32,873 bases of DNA, from contig DXDW01000148.1 of the NCBI GenBank assembly GCA_019115305.1, forward strand, positions 1-32,873. Reading direction: 5' to 3'. Shown here piece by piece: positions 21,645 through 28,841 of this stretch. The DNA comes from Candidatus Anaerofilum excrementigallinarum. GTDB taxonomy: Bacteria > Bacillota > Clostridia > Oscillospirales > Ruminococcaceae. Numbering within the stretch: the stretch's first letter is position 1; each line of letters begins with the position of its first letter. A program made the translations under genes and the position numbers. The notes beneath the pieces are model-generated. The model had not been told where the DNA came from. It saw nothing but the letters and a program-made list of their open reading frames with translations, and did no database searches.

Positions 21645-23690
21645 ATGAAAAAAATCCGTATGCTGCCGCTGGCCTTGCTGCTGGCTCTGGTGCTGGCGGC
21701 GGTGGCAGCCGCTATCGCCCTGTGGCCCACGCACCCGGGCCGGCAGCCCGATGAGGTGCAGCGGGTCTATCTGCTGGAGGATGCTTTCTCCTCCCAGCTG
21801 GCCGCCGCCCTGGAAAGCGATTCCTGGAAATCGCTGCTGGACGCCCAGCTGGATGCCGCCGCCGCATCCGGGGCTGACACTTTGCTGTGGAGCGGCCGGG
21901 CAGCGGGACAGCCCCTCTGGCCCGAAACCGCCTGGCCCTGGCAGACCGACCCGGTGGCCTATCTGTCCCGGCAGGCCAAAAAAGCCGGGCTGGGCCTGGT
22001 GCTGGTCTGGCCCGAGGCCGCCGACAGCGGGCTGGAAAAGCTGCTGAGCCGCTGGAACCTCACCGGGGCCTGCGCTCCCGCAGAGGGAGGCATCTTCCAG
22101 CCCCTCACCGAGGGTCTGCCCGCCATCGCTCTGCCCCAAGGGGAAGGCGCCGCCTTTTACGCCGCCTGGGCTACCGGGAAGGCATCGGCGGCGGTGGCTG
22201 TGACCAGCGGCGGGGCCGACTATACTTTGCTTTGCAGCCAGCTGCTGGGCCAGACGCCCCCGGCCGTCACCCAGCTGGCCATCTCCCAGACCCTTTCGGT
22301 GGGCTTGCCCCAGCCGGGACAGACCACCTACGGAGAAATTTATTTTGCCGCCGGCACCGCCGACCCCGCTTTGCCCCTGACCGTGAACGGCCAGGAGGTG
22401 CAGGTGCTGGAAGGGGGCTGCTGGGGCATTCCGGTGGCGCTGGAAGTGGGAGAAAACCTCATCGAAGCCCGGCAAGGTGAGAATACCGCCCAGGTGACCA
22501 TCACCCGGCTGGCGGTAACCGAAGGCAGCTGGCAGCCCAGCAAGCCCCAGCCCGACGATTCCCCCGAACTGGAGCCGGGGCAGCTGGTGCAGGTGACCAG
22601 CGTATTGGCAAGTCTGCTGGAGGACCCCGCCGATTCCAGCTCCATTCTGCAAACGGTGTATGCGGGCATGGTGGGCCAGGTGACCGAATGCGTCCAGTTG
22701 CAGAAGGGCAGCGCCCTCACCCACGCCTACAAGGTGGCGGGGGGCTGGCTGCTGGCCCAGGACTGCCAGACGGTGGAGGGCACGGCCCCGGCCATCACCG
22801 CCATCTCCTTTGCCCAGCAGGGACGAAACAGCATCTTCCGGCTGGAAGGGGCCAGCCCCCTGGCAGCGGCCGAGCGCACCGACACCAGCCTGAAGGTGTT
22901 CTTCAGCGGCGCGTCTTTGGCGGCTGACCTGCCCGCCGAGACCGGCCTGGCCGACGGGATAGAAGCGCAACCCGAGCCCGACGGCTTTTCCCTTACCTTC
23001 ACCTTCCCGGCGGGTGGCCTGTGGGGCTGGAGCGTGGACGCCGAAGAGGGGGCGGCTACCCTCACCCTCAAAGCGCCCCCGGCTCTCTCGGCCGATCCCC
23101 TGCGGCCGCTGGAAGGGGTGGAGATTCTGCTGGACCCCGGCCACGGCGGAGATGACCTGGGAGCCCTGGGACCCGGCGGCGCCGCCGGCCCTGCCGAAAA
23201 GGACCTGAATCTGGCGGCGGCTTTGGCCGCCCGGGACCGTCTGACCGCCCTGGGAGCCCAGGTGACGCTGACCCGTCAGGACGACAGTTTTCCCACGCTG
23301 GCCCAGCGCAACCAGGCCCTGCGGCAGCAAAAGCCCGATCTGTTTTTGTCCATCCACCACAACAGCATTGTGCTGGAGCGGGATGTGAACCAGGTGGCGG
23401 GGGTGGAGTGCTACTATTTCTACCCCTCGGGGCAGCTGCTGGCCCAGAATCTGGCCGCCCGGGTCAGCGCCGCCGCCGGGCGGCAGAACCGGGGGGACAA
23501 ATGGAACTACTTCTACGTCACCCGGTCGGATATTTGCCCGGCCATTCTGCTGGAGACCGGCTTTGTGCCCAACCCCGCGGAATACGAAAACTGCGCCGAT
23601 GCCTCCGGCCTGGCCGCCACCGGTTTTGCCATCGCCCAGGCGGTGGAAGATACCCTGGCCGGACGCGGGCCTCAGGCGGGGGCCGAATAA
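21645..23690 (+). CDS. Secreted N-acetylmuramoyl-L-alanine amidase, large N-terminal region
   Basis: The enzyme cleaves the amide bond between N-acetylmuramate and the stem peptide of peptidoglycan. The 681-residue product begins MKKIRMLPLALLLALVLAAV, a signal peptide or membrane anchor. The C-terminal Amidase_3 domain (about 490-680) has the zinc and catalytic residues His500 (LLDPGHGGDD), Glu518 (AEKDLNL), His571 (SIHHNS) and Glu637 (LLETGF). The 460 residues between are Ala/Gly/Pro-rich and unassigned. Part resembles a beta sandwich (about 225-290, GEIYFAAGTADPALPLTVNG), another perhaps an SH3- or AMIN-like wall-binding segment (about 310-485). The start follows AAGGGAGGGG. Sporulation or cell-separation roles are possible but not shown. 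Confidence 0.92.
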   Translation: MKKIRMLPLALLLALVLAAVAAAIALWPTHPGRQPDEVQRVYLLEDAFSSQLAAALESDSWKSLLDAQLDAAAASGADTLLWSGRAAGQPLWPETAWPWQTDPVAYLSRQAKKAGLGLVLVWPEAADSGLEKLLSRWNLTGACAPAEGGIFQPLTEGLPAIALPQGEGAAFYAAWATGKASAAVAVTSGGADYTLLCSQLLGQTPPAVTQLAISQTLSVGLPQPGQTTYGEIYFAAGTADPALPLTVNGQEVQVLEGGCWGIPVALEVGENLIEARQGENTAQVTITRLAVTEGSWQPSKPQPDDSPELEPGQLVQVTSVLASLLEDPADSSSILQTVYAGMVGQVTECVQLQKGSALTHAYKVAGGWLLAQDCQTVEGTAPAITAISFAQQGRNSIFRLEGASPLAAAERTDTSLKVFFSGASLAADLPAETGLADGIEAQPEPDGFSLTFTFPAGGLWGWSVDAEEGAATLTLKAPPALSADPLRPLEGVEILLDPGHGGDDLGALGPGGAAGPAEKDLNLAAALAARDRLTALGAQVTLTRQDDSFPTLAQRNQALRQQKPDLFLSIHHNSIVLERDVNQVAGVECYYFYPSGQLLAQNLAARVSAAAGRQNRGDKWNYFYVTRSDICPAILLETGFVPNPAEYENCADASGLAATGFAIAQAVEDTLAGRGPQAGAE

Positions 23691-23714
23691 GGCGGTTTTG
23701 TGCAATTTTGCCCA

Positions 23715-23743
23715 TTGTCAAACCCGCTTTGCGGGGGTACAAT
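23715..23743 (+). promoter_or_regulatory. ilvE promoter with dyad in the spacer
   Basis: TTGTCA and TACAAT are exactly 17 bases apart. The spacer holds a hyphenated palindrome CCCGC-TTT-GCGGG, placed where a regulator could bind. This is a good promoter; the operator idea is inference. Confidence 0.8.
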
Positions 23744-23753
23744 AGGAAAAACG

Positions 23754-23783
23754 GCCCGCAGGGCGCTGCGCCTTTGGGCGGGC
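23754..23783 (+). other. Hairpin in the ilvE leader
   Basis: GCCCGC and GCGGGC enclose an inner GGCGC/GCGCC stem just after the expected transcription start and about 25 bases before the ilvE ATG. No T-tract follows and no T-box is present. It may stabilise the mRNA 5' end. Confidence 0.5.
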
Positions 23784-23807
23784 TATAAGAGGGAAGTGTG
23801 AGGAAAA

Positions 23808-24875
23808 ATGTTGGATATCAAAATCGAAAAGGTGGCTGCTCCCAAGCAGCACCCCACCGACGAAAGCAAGCTGGGCTTTGGCAAGATCTTCACCGATCAC
23901 ATGTTCGTGATGGACTACACCGAAGGCCAGGGCTGGCACGACGCCCGCATCGTGCCCTATGCTCCCCTGGTGCTGGACCCCGCGGCGCTGGTGTTCCACT
24001 ACGCCCAGGAATGCTTTGAGGGCATGAAGGCCTACCGCCGGGCCGACGGCGGCGTGCAGCTGTTCCGCCCCGAGAAAAACGCCCAGCGGATGCAGAGCAC
24101 CCACCAGCGTCTGTGCATCCCCGAGATCCCTGTGGAGGATTTTGTCCAGGCCGTCAAGGCGCTGGTCAAGGTGGATGAGGCCTGGGTGCCCCACGCCGAC
24201 GGCACCAGCCTGTACATCCGCCCCTTTACCATCGCCACCGAGGCGGTGCTGGGGGTGAAGGCCTCCGCCGAGTATAAATTCATCATCATCGCTTCTCCTT
24301 CCGGCGCCTACTACGCCGAGGGCATCAACCCCGTGCGCATCTATGTGGAGGACCAGTATGTCCGCGCCACTCCCGGCGGCACCGGCTACATCAAGTGCGG
24401 CGGCAACTACGCCGCCTCCATCATCGCCAGCGAAAAGGCCCATCAGCTGGGCTTCAGCCAGGTGCTGTGGCTGGACGGCGTGGAGCGCAAGTATGTGGAA
24501 GAAGTGGGCAGCATGAACATCTTCTTCAAGATCGACGGCCAGATCTACACCGCCCCCACCGTGGGCACCGTTCTGCCCGGCATCACCCGCATGAGCTGCA
24601 TCGAGCTGCTGAAGAGCTGGGGCTACCAGGTCAACGAGACCCGGCTGGCCATCACCGACATCATGGACGCTGCCGAGGCCGGCAAGCTGGAGGAAGTATT
24701 CGGCACCGGCACCGCCGCTGTCATCAGCCCGGTGGGCGAGCTGGTCTACGAGGACCGCAAGGCCGAGATCAACGGCGGCGTCATCGGCCCCGTCACCCAG
24801 AAGCTGTACGACACCCTCACCGGCATCCAGTGGGGCAAGTTGCCCGACGAACACGGCTGGATCCAGACCGTCTGA
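23808..24875 (+). CDS. ilvE: Branched-chain amino acid aminotransferase
   Basis: This fold-type IV PLP enzyme exchanges the amino group between glutamate and leucine, isoleucine or valine. The 355-residue product matches the longer BCAT2-like form. YAQECFEGMKAYRRADG, LFRPEKNAQRM and YIRPFTIATEAVLGV lie in the N-terminal half. The PLP lysine is in WLDGVERKYVEEVGSMNIFF, and the phosphate-binding FGTGTAAVISPVG comes later. The ATG follows GAGGAAA. It has its own promoter and terminator and no other branched-chain genes beside it. Identification is very secure. Confidence 0.97.
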   Translation: MLDIKIEKVAAPKQHPTDESKLGFGKIFTDHMFVMDYTEGQGWHDARIVPYAPLVLDPAALVFHYAQECFEGMKAYRRADGGVQLFRPEKNAQRMQSTHQRLCIPEIPVEDFVQAVKALVKVDEAWVPHADGTSLYIRPFTIATEAVLGVKASAEYKFIIIASPSGAYYAEGINPVRIYVEDQYVRATPGGTGYIKCGGNYAASIIASEKAHQLGFSQVLWLDGVERKYVEEVGSMNIFFKIDGQIYTAPTVGTVLPGITRMSCIELLKSWGYQVNETRLAITDIMDAAEAGKLEEVFGTGTAAVISPVGELVYEDRKAEINGGVIGPVTQKLYDTLTGIQWGKLPDEHGWIQTV

Positions 24876-24897
24876 TCCATTCCCTATACGCCAAAAA

Positions 24898-24937
24898 AGT
24901 GCGAAGCTGCGAAAAACAGCTTCGCGCTTTTTCTTTT
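24898..24937 (+). terminator. Intrinsic terminator after ilvE
   Basis: The stem GCGAAGCTG / CAGCTTCGC with a short A-rich loop is followed by GCTTTTTCTTTT, about 25 bases past the stop codon. Confidence 0.93.
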
Positions 24938-24950
24938 GCTGCCAAACCGG

Positions 24951-24979
24951 TTGACAGTTGAGATGATTACTGATAATAT
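24951..24979 (+). promoter_or_regulatory. Promoter for cysteine desulfidase and GntR
   Basis: A perfect TTGACA is followed at 17 bases by TAATAT. The -10 sits inside the inverted repeat at 24969-24983. The start codon is about 65 bases further on. Confidence 0.7.
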
Positions 24980-24983
24980 CAGT
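24969..24983. promoter_or_regulatory. Inverted repeat over the -10, candidate GntR operator
   Basis: ACTGATA-A-TATCAGT is a perfect 7-1-7 dyad covering the -10 element. The operon's second gene encodes a FadR-type GntR regulator, so autoregulation through this site is the simplest reading. This is inferred from position, not from a known motif match. Confidence 0.55.
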
Positions 24984-25044
24984 ATAAAGGGCGCCGCCGG
25001 CAAAGCGGCGCGGGCATGGCGCAAAGCAAGAAGGAGCGGAAAAT

Positions 25045-26328
25045 ATGGACCAGTTCGTTTATAACACCTATGTACAGATCCTGAAGGATGAGCTGCTGCC
25101 GGCCATGGGCTGCACCGAGCCCATCGCCGTGGCCTATGCCGGAGCGGTGGCACGCCAGGCTCTGGGCAAACTGCCCGACCGGGTGGTCATCGAGGTGAGC
25201 CGCAACATCATCAAAAATGTAAAAAGCGTCATCGTGCCCCACACCGGCGGCATGCGGGGACTGGAGGCCGCCTGCGCCGCGGGCATCGTGGCCGGCCGGG
25301 CCGACCGGGAGCTGGAGGTGATTGCGGAGGTATCCCAGGAGCAGATCGAAAAAATCCAGCGATATATCGAAGATACTTCCATGACGGTGGACTTTGCCAA
25401 ATCCGATCTGATCTTCGATATCTGCATCACCGTCTACGCCGGGGAGGAATCGGCCTTTGTGCGGATTGTGGACTACCACACCAATGTGGTCACCGTGCGC
25501 CGGGGCAGCCAGGTGCTGGTGGAGCGGCAGATCACCGGCAAAACCGAGAGCGCCATGGCGGACAAATCTCTGCTCACCATTCAGAACATCTTCGATTTTG
25601 CCAACGAGGTGAAGATCGAGGACGTGAAGGAGGTGCTGGACCGGCAGATCGTCTACAATATGGCCATTGCCGAGGAGGGCCTGCGCCGCAGCTACGGGGC
25701 CAACATCGGCCGGGTGATCCTGAATACCTACGGGGAGAAGGACGTGAAGGTGCGGGCCCGGGCCATGGCCGCCGCCGGTTCCGACGCCCGGATGAACGGC
25801 TGCGAGCTGCCGGTGGTGATCAATTCCGGCAGCGGCAATCAGGGCATCACCGCCTCGGTGCCGGTGATCGTCTACGCCCAGCATCTGGGCTCCAGCCCCG
25901 ACCAGCTCTACCGGGCGCTGGTGGTGTCCAACCTGTCCACCCTCCACATCAAGGAGGGCATCGGCCGTCTTTCAGCCTACTGCGGCGCGGTGGGCGCCGG
26001 CTGCGGCGCCGGGGCGGGCATCGCCTATCTCCAGGGGGGCGACTACGACACGCTGGCCCATACTCTTGTCAACAGCCTGGCCATTTTGTCGGGCACCATC
26101 TGCGACGGGGCCAAGGCTTCCTGTGCCGCCAAGATCGCCGCCGCCGTGGACGCCGGTATTCTGGGCTATTCCATGTACAAAAACGGCCAGGAATTTCTGG
26201 GCGGCGACGGCATCGTCAAGCGGGGGGTAGAAAACACCATCCGCTGCGTGGGGCTTCTGGCCTCCGAGGGCATGCAGGAGACCGACAAGGAGATCGTCAA
26301 GCTGATGATCCAGAACAATCTGGCCTGA
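25045..26328 (+). CDS. L-cysteine desulfidase family protein (CdsB/UPF0597)
   Basis: The family is related to L-serine dehydratase alpha subunits and uses a [4Fe-4S] cluster; characterised members break L-cysteine into pyruvate, ammonia and sulfide. The 427-residue product has the N-terminal LPAMGCTEPIAVAYAGA and the central NSGSGNQGITASVPV. The C-terminal cysteines lie in SAYCGAVGAGCGAGAG and in SGTICDGAKASCAAKI, which likely hold the cluster with Cys of the GCTEP motif. The length is normal. The ATG follows AAGGAGCGG. It is followed after 22 bases by a GntR gene, suggesting substrate-responsive control. Serine or another small amino acid as substrate is not excluded. Confidence 0.88.
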   Translation: MDQFVYNTYVQILKDELLPAMGCTEPIAVAYAGAVARQALGKLPDRVVIEVSRNIIKNVKSVIVPHTGGMRGLEAACAAGIVAGRADRELEVIAEVSQEQIEKIQRYIEDTSMTVDFAKSDLIFDICITVYAGEESAFVRIVDYHTNVVTVRRGSQVLVERQITGKTESAMADKSLLTIQNIFDFANEVKIEDVKEVLDRQIVYNMAIAEEGLRRSYGANIGRVILNTYGEKDVKVRARAMAAAGSDARMNGCELPVVINSGSGNQGITASVPVIVYAQHLGSSPDQLYRALVVSNLSTLHIKEGIGRLSAYCGAVGAGCGAGAGIAYLQGGDYDTLAHTLVNSLAILSGTICDGAKASCAAKIAAAVDAGILGYSMYKNGQEFLGGDGIVKRGVENTIRCVGLLASEGMQETDKEIVKLMIQNNLA

Positions 26329-26350
26329 CCGGACGGGAGCGGAGCGCGGT

Positions 26351-26974
26351 ATGAAACAGACCCAGACCCTGAAACAAAGGGTGTATAACGAGGTGATCGA
26401 CAGCATCGTCCGGGGCCAGTTCAAGGCGGGCCAGATCCTCACCGAGCAGGAGCTGGTGGCGCGGTACGGCGTGAGCAAGTCCCCGGTGCGGGAGGCGCTG
26501 ACGGTGCTGTCCAGCGAGGGCATTTTGTCCAACATCCCCCGGTACGGTTACCAGGTGTTCAGCTTCACGCTGGAAAAGGTGGCCGACATCATGGAGTTCC
26601 GGGCGGTGCTGGAGGACTATCTGCTCTGCCGGGCCGCGGAGAACATCCGCCCCGGGGACCTTGACCGGCTGCGGCAGTTGCTGGAATGCCAGCAGACCGA
26701 GGGCAGCGTCTGGGAGCACTGGCAGAGCAACGAGGATTTCCATTTGCAGCTGGCGAGCCTTGCCAGAAACGAATACTGCTGCCAGCAGCTGGAGCGGTCC
26801 ATGCGGCTGCTCAAGCTGGCCTATGCCCAGTTCTACTGGTCCCAGTGGAACAGCGCCGATATCCCCAACGACCTGAAAAATCACCGCTCCATCCTGGACG
26901 GACTGGAGCGGGGGGACCTGGAATTTGCCCGGGACTGCCTCAAGCGGGATCTGGCGGATTTCTGCATTGGGTGA
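26351..26974 (+). CDS. GntR-family regulator, FadR subfamily
   Basis: This 207-residue DNA-binding protein has an N-terminal winged helix (LKQRVYNEVIDSIVRGQFKAG, then LTEQELVARYGVSKSPVREA at about 31-50) and a C-terminal helical FCD ligand domain (about 75-200). Possible metal-site residues lie in NEDFHLQLA and in NHRSILDG. FadR-type regulators usually sense small carboxylates. The gene follows the cysteine desulfidase closely, so it probably controls that gene, and itself, through the dyad at 24969-24983. The ribosome site (GGGAGCGGAG) is ordinary. The effector is unknown. Confidence 0.9.
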   Translation: MKQTQTLKQRVYNEVIDSIVRGQFKAGQILTEQELVARYGVSKSPVREALTVLSSEGILSNIPRYGYQVFSFTLEKVADIMEFRAVLEDYLLCRAAENIRPGDLDRLRQLLECQQTEGSVWEHWQSNEDFHLQLASLARNEYCCQQLERSMRLLKLAYAQFYWSQWNSADIPNDLKNHRSILDGLERGDLEFARDCLKRDLADFCIG

Positions 26975-26997
26975 CCGGCAAACAAGACAAAAAAACA

Positions 26998-27042
26998 ACC
27001 CGGTTTTGTGCTTTGTACACAAAACCGGGCTTTTCTTTTCTC
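26998..27042. terminator. Bidirectional terminator between GntR and ABC exporter genes
   Basis: A perfect 12-bp stem CCCGGTTTTGTG / CACAAAACCGGG with a short loop is flanked by AAAAAAACAA and CTTTTCTTTTC. T-rich tails exist in both directions, so it stops both converging transcripts. Confidence 0.9.
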
Positions 27043-27050
27043 CGGGGGAG

Positions 27051-28823
27051 TTATTCAAACTGGGAGGCATACAGCCGGTAGTAGACGCCCTTTTTGGCCA
27101 TGAGCTCCTGGTGGGTGCCCTGCTCCATCACGTCCCCGTGCTCCATCACCAGAATCTTGTCGGCGTTCTGGATGGTGGACAGCCGGTGGGCGATGACAAA
27201 GCTGGTGCGGCCCTGCATCAGTTGCTGCATGGCCTTCTGCACCTTCTGCTCGGTGTTGGTGTCCACGTTGCTGGTGGCCTCGTCCAGAATCAGCATCTGG
27301 GTGTCATAGAGCATGGCCCGGGCGATGGTCAGCAGCTGTTTCTGGCCCTTGCTGATGTTGCCGCCGTCCTCGCTGATCACCGTGTCGTAGCCCGCGGGCA
27401 GCTGCATGATGTAGTTGTGGATGCGGGCGGCCTTGGCGGCCTGGATCACCTCGTCCAGGGTGGCGCCCTCCTTGCCGTAGGCGATGTTCTCGAAGATGGT
27501 GCCCTCAAACACCCAGGTGTCCTGCAGCACCATGGCGTAGGCCCGGCGCAGGGAATCCCGGGTGATGTCCAGCAGGCCCTTGCCGTCCACCCGGATCTCG
27601 CCGGAATCCACATCGTAGAACCGCATGAGCAGGTTGATGATGGTGGTTTTGCCGGCGCCGGTGTGGCCCACAATGGCGATGGTCTGTCCCGGCTCGGCCT
27701 TGAAGCTGAGGTCGTGGAGGATGGTTTTGCCCGGCAGATAGCCAAAGCTCACATGGCGGGCCTCCACATCCCCCTGCACCTCGGAAAGGGGCAGGGCCTG
27801 GGGCAGATCGGCCACCTCTTCGGGCTGGTCCAGCAGGGCAAACACCCGTTCGGCGGCGGCCAGGGCCGAGTAGATCTCGTTGATGATATTGGCGATCTCG
27901 TTCACCGGGCCGCAGAATTTGCGGGAGTAGAGCACAAAGGAGGAAATCTGCTCCATCCCCGCCAGACCCAGCATATACAGGGCCGCTCCGGCCATGCCCA
28001 CAATGGACAGGCCCAGGTTGTTGATCATGTTGATGGTGGGGCCGGTGGTCATGCCCAAGGTATCGGCGGCGCAGTAGGCGTCGGCGGCCTTCTGGTTGAT
28101 GGCGCTGAAATCCCGGCAGACGTCGTCCTCATAGGCGTAGGCCAGAATGGTTTTCTGCCCCGAGAACATCTCCTCCACATAGCCGTTCATCTCGCCGTAG
28201 GCGGCGCTGCGCTTGGAGTAGAGGGGCCGGGTGCGCTTGGACATATACCGGGTGAAAAAGATGGACAGGGGCAGTGTGACGCAGAGGCAGGCCACCAGGG
28301 GCGGGGAGATGATGCACATCATCACAAAGGAGCCCACCACCGTGACGATGCCGGTGAGAATCTGGATCAGGTCGGCGGACAGACAGGTGGTGACCACGTC
28401 GATGTCGTAGGACACCCGGCTGATGATGTCGCCGGCCTGGTTGCGGTCGAAATACTTCACCGGCAAGGTCATGAGCTTGTCGAATACGTCCTTGCGCATC
28501 TTGTAGGCCACCCGGCGGCCCATGCGCATCATCACCTGGTTGACCAGAAAGGAGAGGATATTGCTGAACAGATAGGCGGCCAGCATGCACTTGGCATAGT
28601 AGGCCACGGTGTCGAAATCCACCTGGCCCTGGCCCACGGCGGCGCCGATGGCTTTGCCGGCAAAGGAGGGGCCCAGCAGGTTGCCGATGTTGCTGGCAAA
28701 GGTGCAGAGCAGCAAAGCCAGCACCACATAGCGGTAGACGGTCATATATTGCAGAATCCGCCGCAAGGTGCCTTTGGCGTCCTTGGGCTTTTCGATTTTT
28801 CCGCGGGAACCGACGGGAGGCAT
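27051..28823 (-). CDS. ABC exporter subunit with consensus Walker B, second of pair
   Basis: This 590-residue half-transporter has a six-helix membrane domain (about 25-320) and a C-terminal ATPase. The ATPase shows Walker A GHTGAGKTT, Q-loop AMVLQDTWVF, Walker B LILDEATSNVD with catalytic Glu, and H-loop IAHRLST. Its signature is ISKGQKQ instead of LSGGQ. The upstream partner has the opposite pattern, so the two most likely form a heterodimer with one active and one degenerate ATP site, as in TM287/288 and LmrCD-type multidrug exporters. It starts 18 bases after the partner, with AAGGAG ten bases before the ATG. The substrate is unknown. Confidence 0.93.
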   Translation of the reverse strand: MPPVGSRGKIEKPKDAKGTLRRILQYMTVYRYVVLALLLCTFASNIGNLLGPSFAGKAIGAAVGQGQVDFDTVAYYAKCMLAAYLFSNILSFLVNQVMMRMGRRVAYKMRKDVFDKLMTLPVKYFDRNQAGDIISRVSYDIDVVTTCLSADLIQILTGIVTVVGSFVMMCIISPPLVACLCVTLPLSIFFTRYMSKRTRPLYSKRSAAYGEMNGYVEEMFSGQKTILAYAYEDDVCRDFSAINQKAADAYCAADTLGMTTGPTINMINNLGLSIVGMAGAALYMLGLAGMEQISSFVLYSRKFCGPVNEIANIINEIYSALAAAERVFALLDQPEEVADLPQALPLSEVQGDVEARHVSFGYLPGKTILHDLSFKAEPGQTIAIVGHTGAGKTTIINLLMRFYDVDSGEIRVDGKGLLDITRDSLRRAYAMVLQDTWVFEGTIFENIAYGKEGATLDEVIQAAKAARIHNYIMQLPAGYDTVISEDGGNISKGQKQLLTIARAMLYDTQMLILDEATSNVDTNTEQKVQKAMQQLMQGRTSFVIAHRLSTIQNADKILVMEHGDVMEQGTHQELMAKKGVYYRLYASQFE

Positions 28824-28841
28824 GGCAACATCTCTCCTTTC

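Noticed and set aside
21609..23705. Long minus-strand open frame opposite the amidase
   Set aside because: Antisense shadow; the plus strand has signal peptide, ribosome site and zinc residues.
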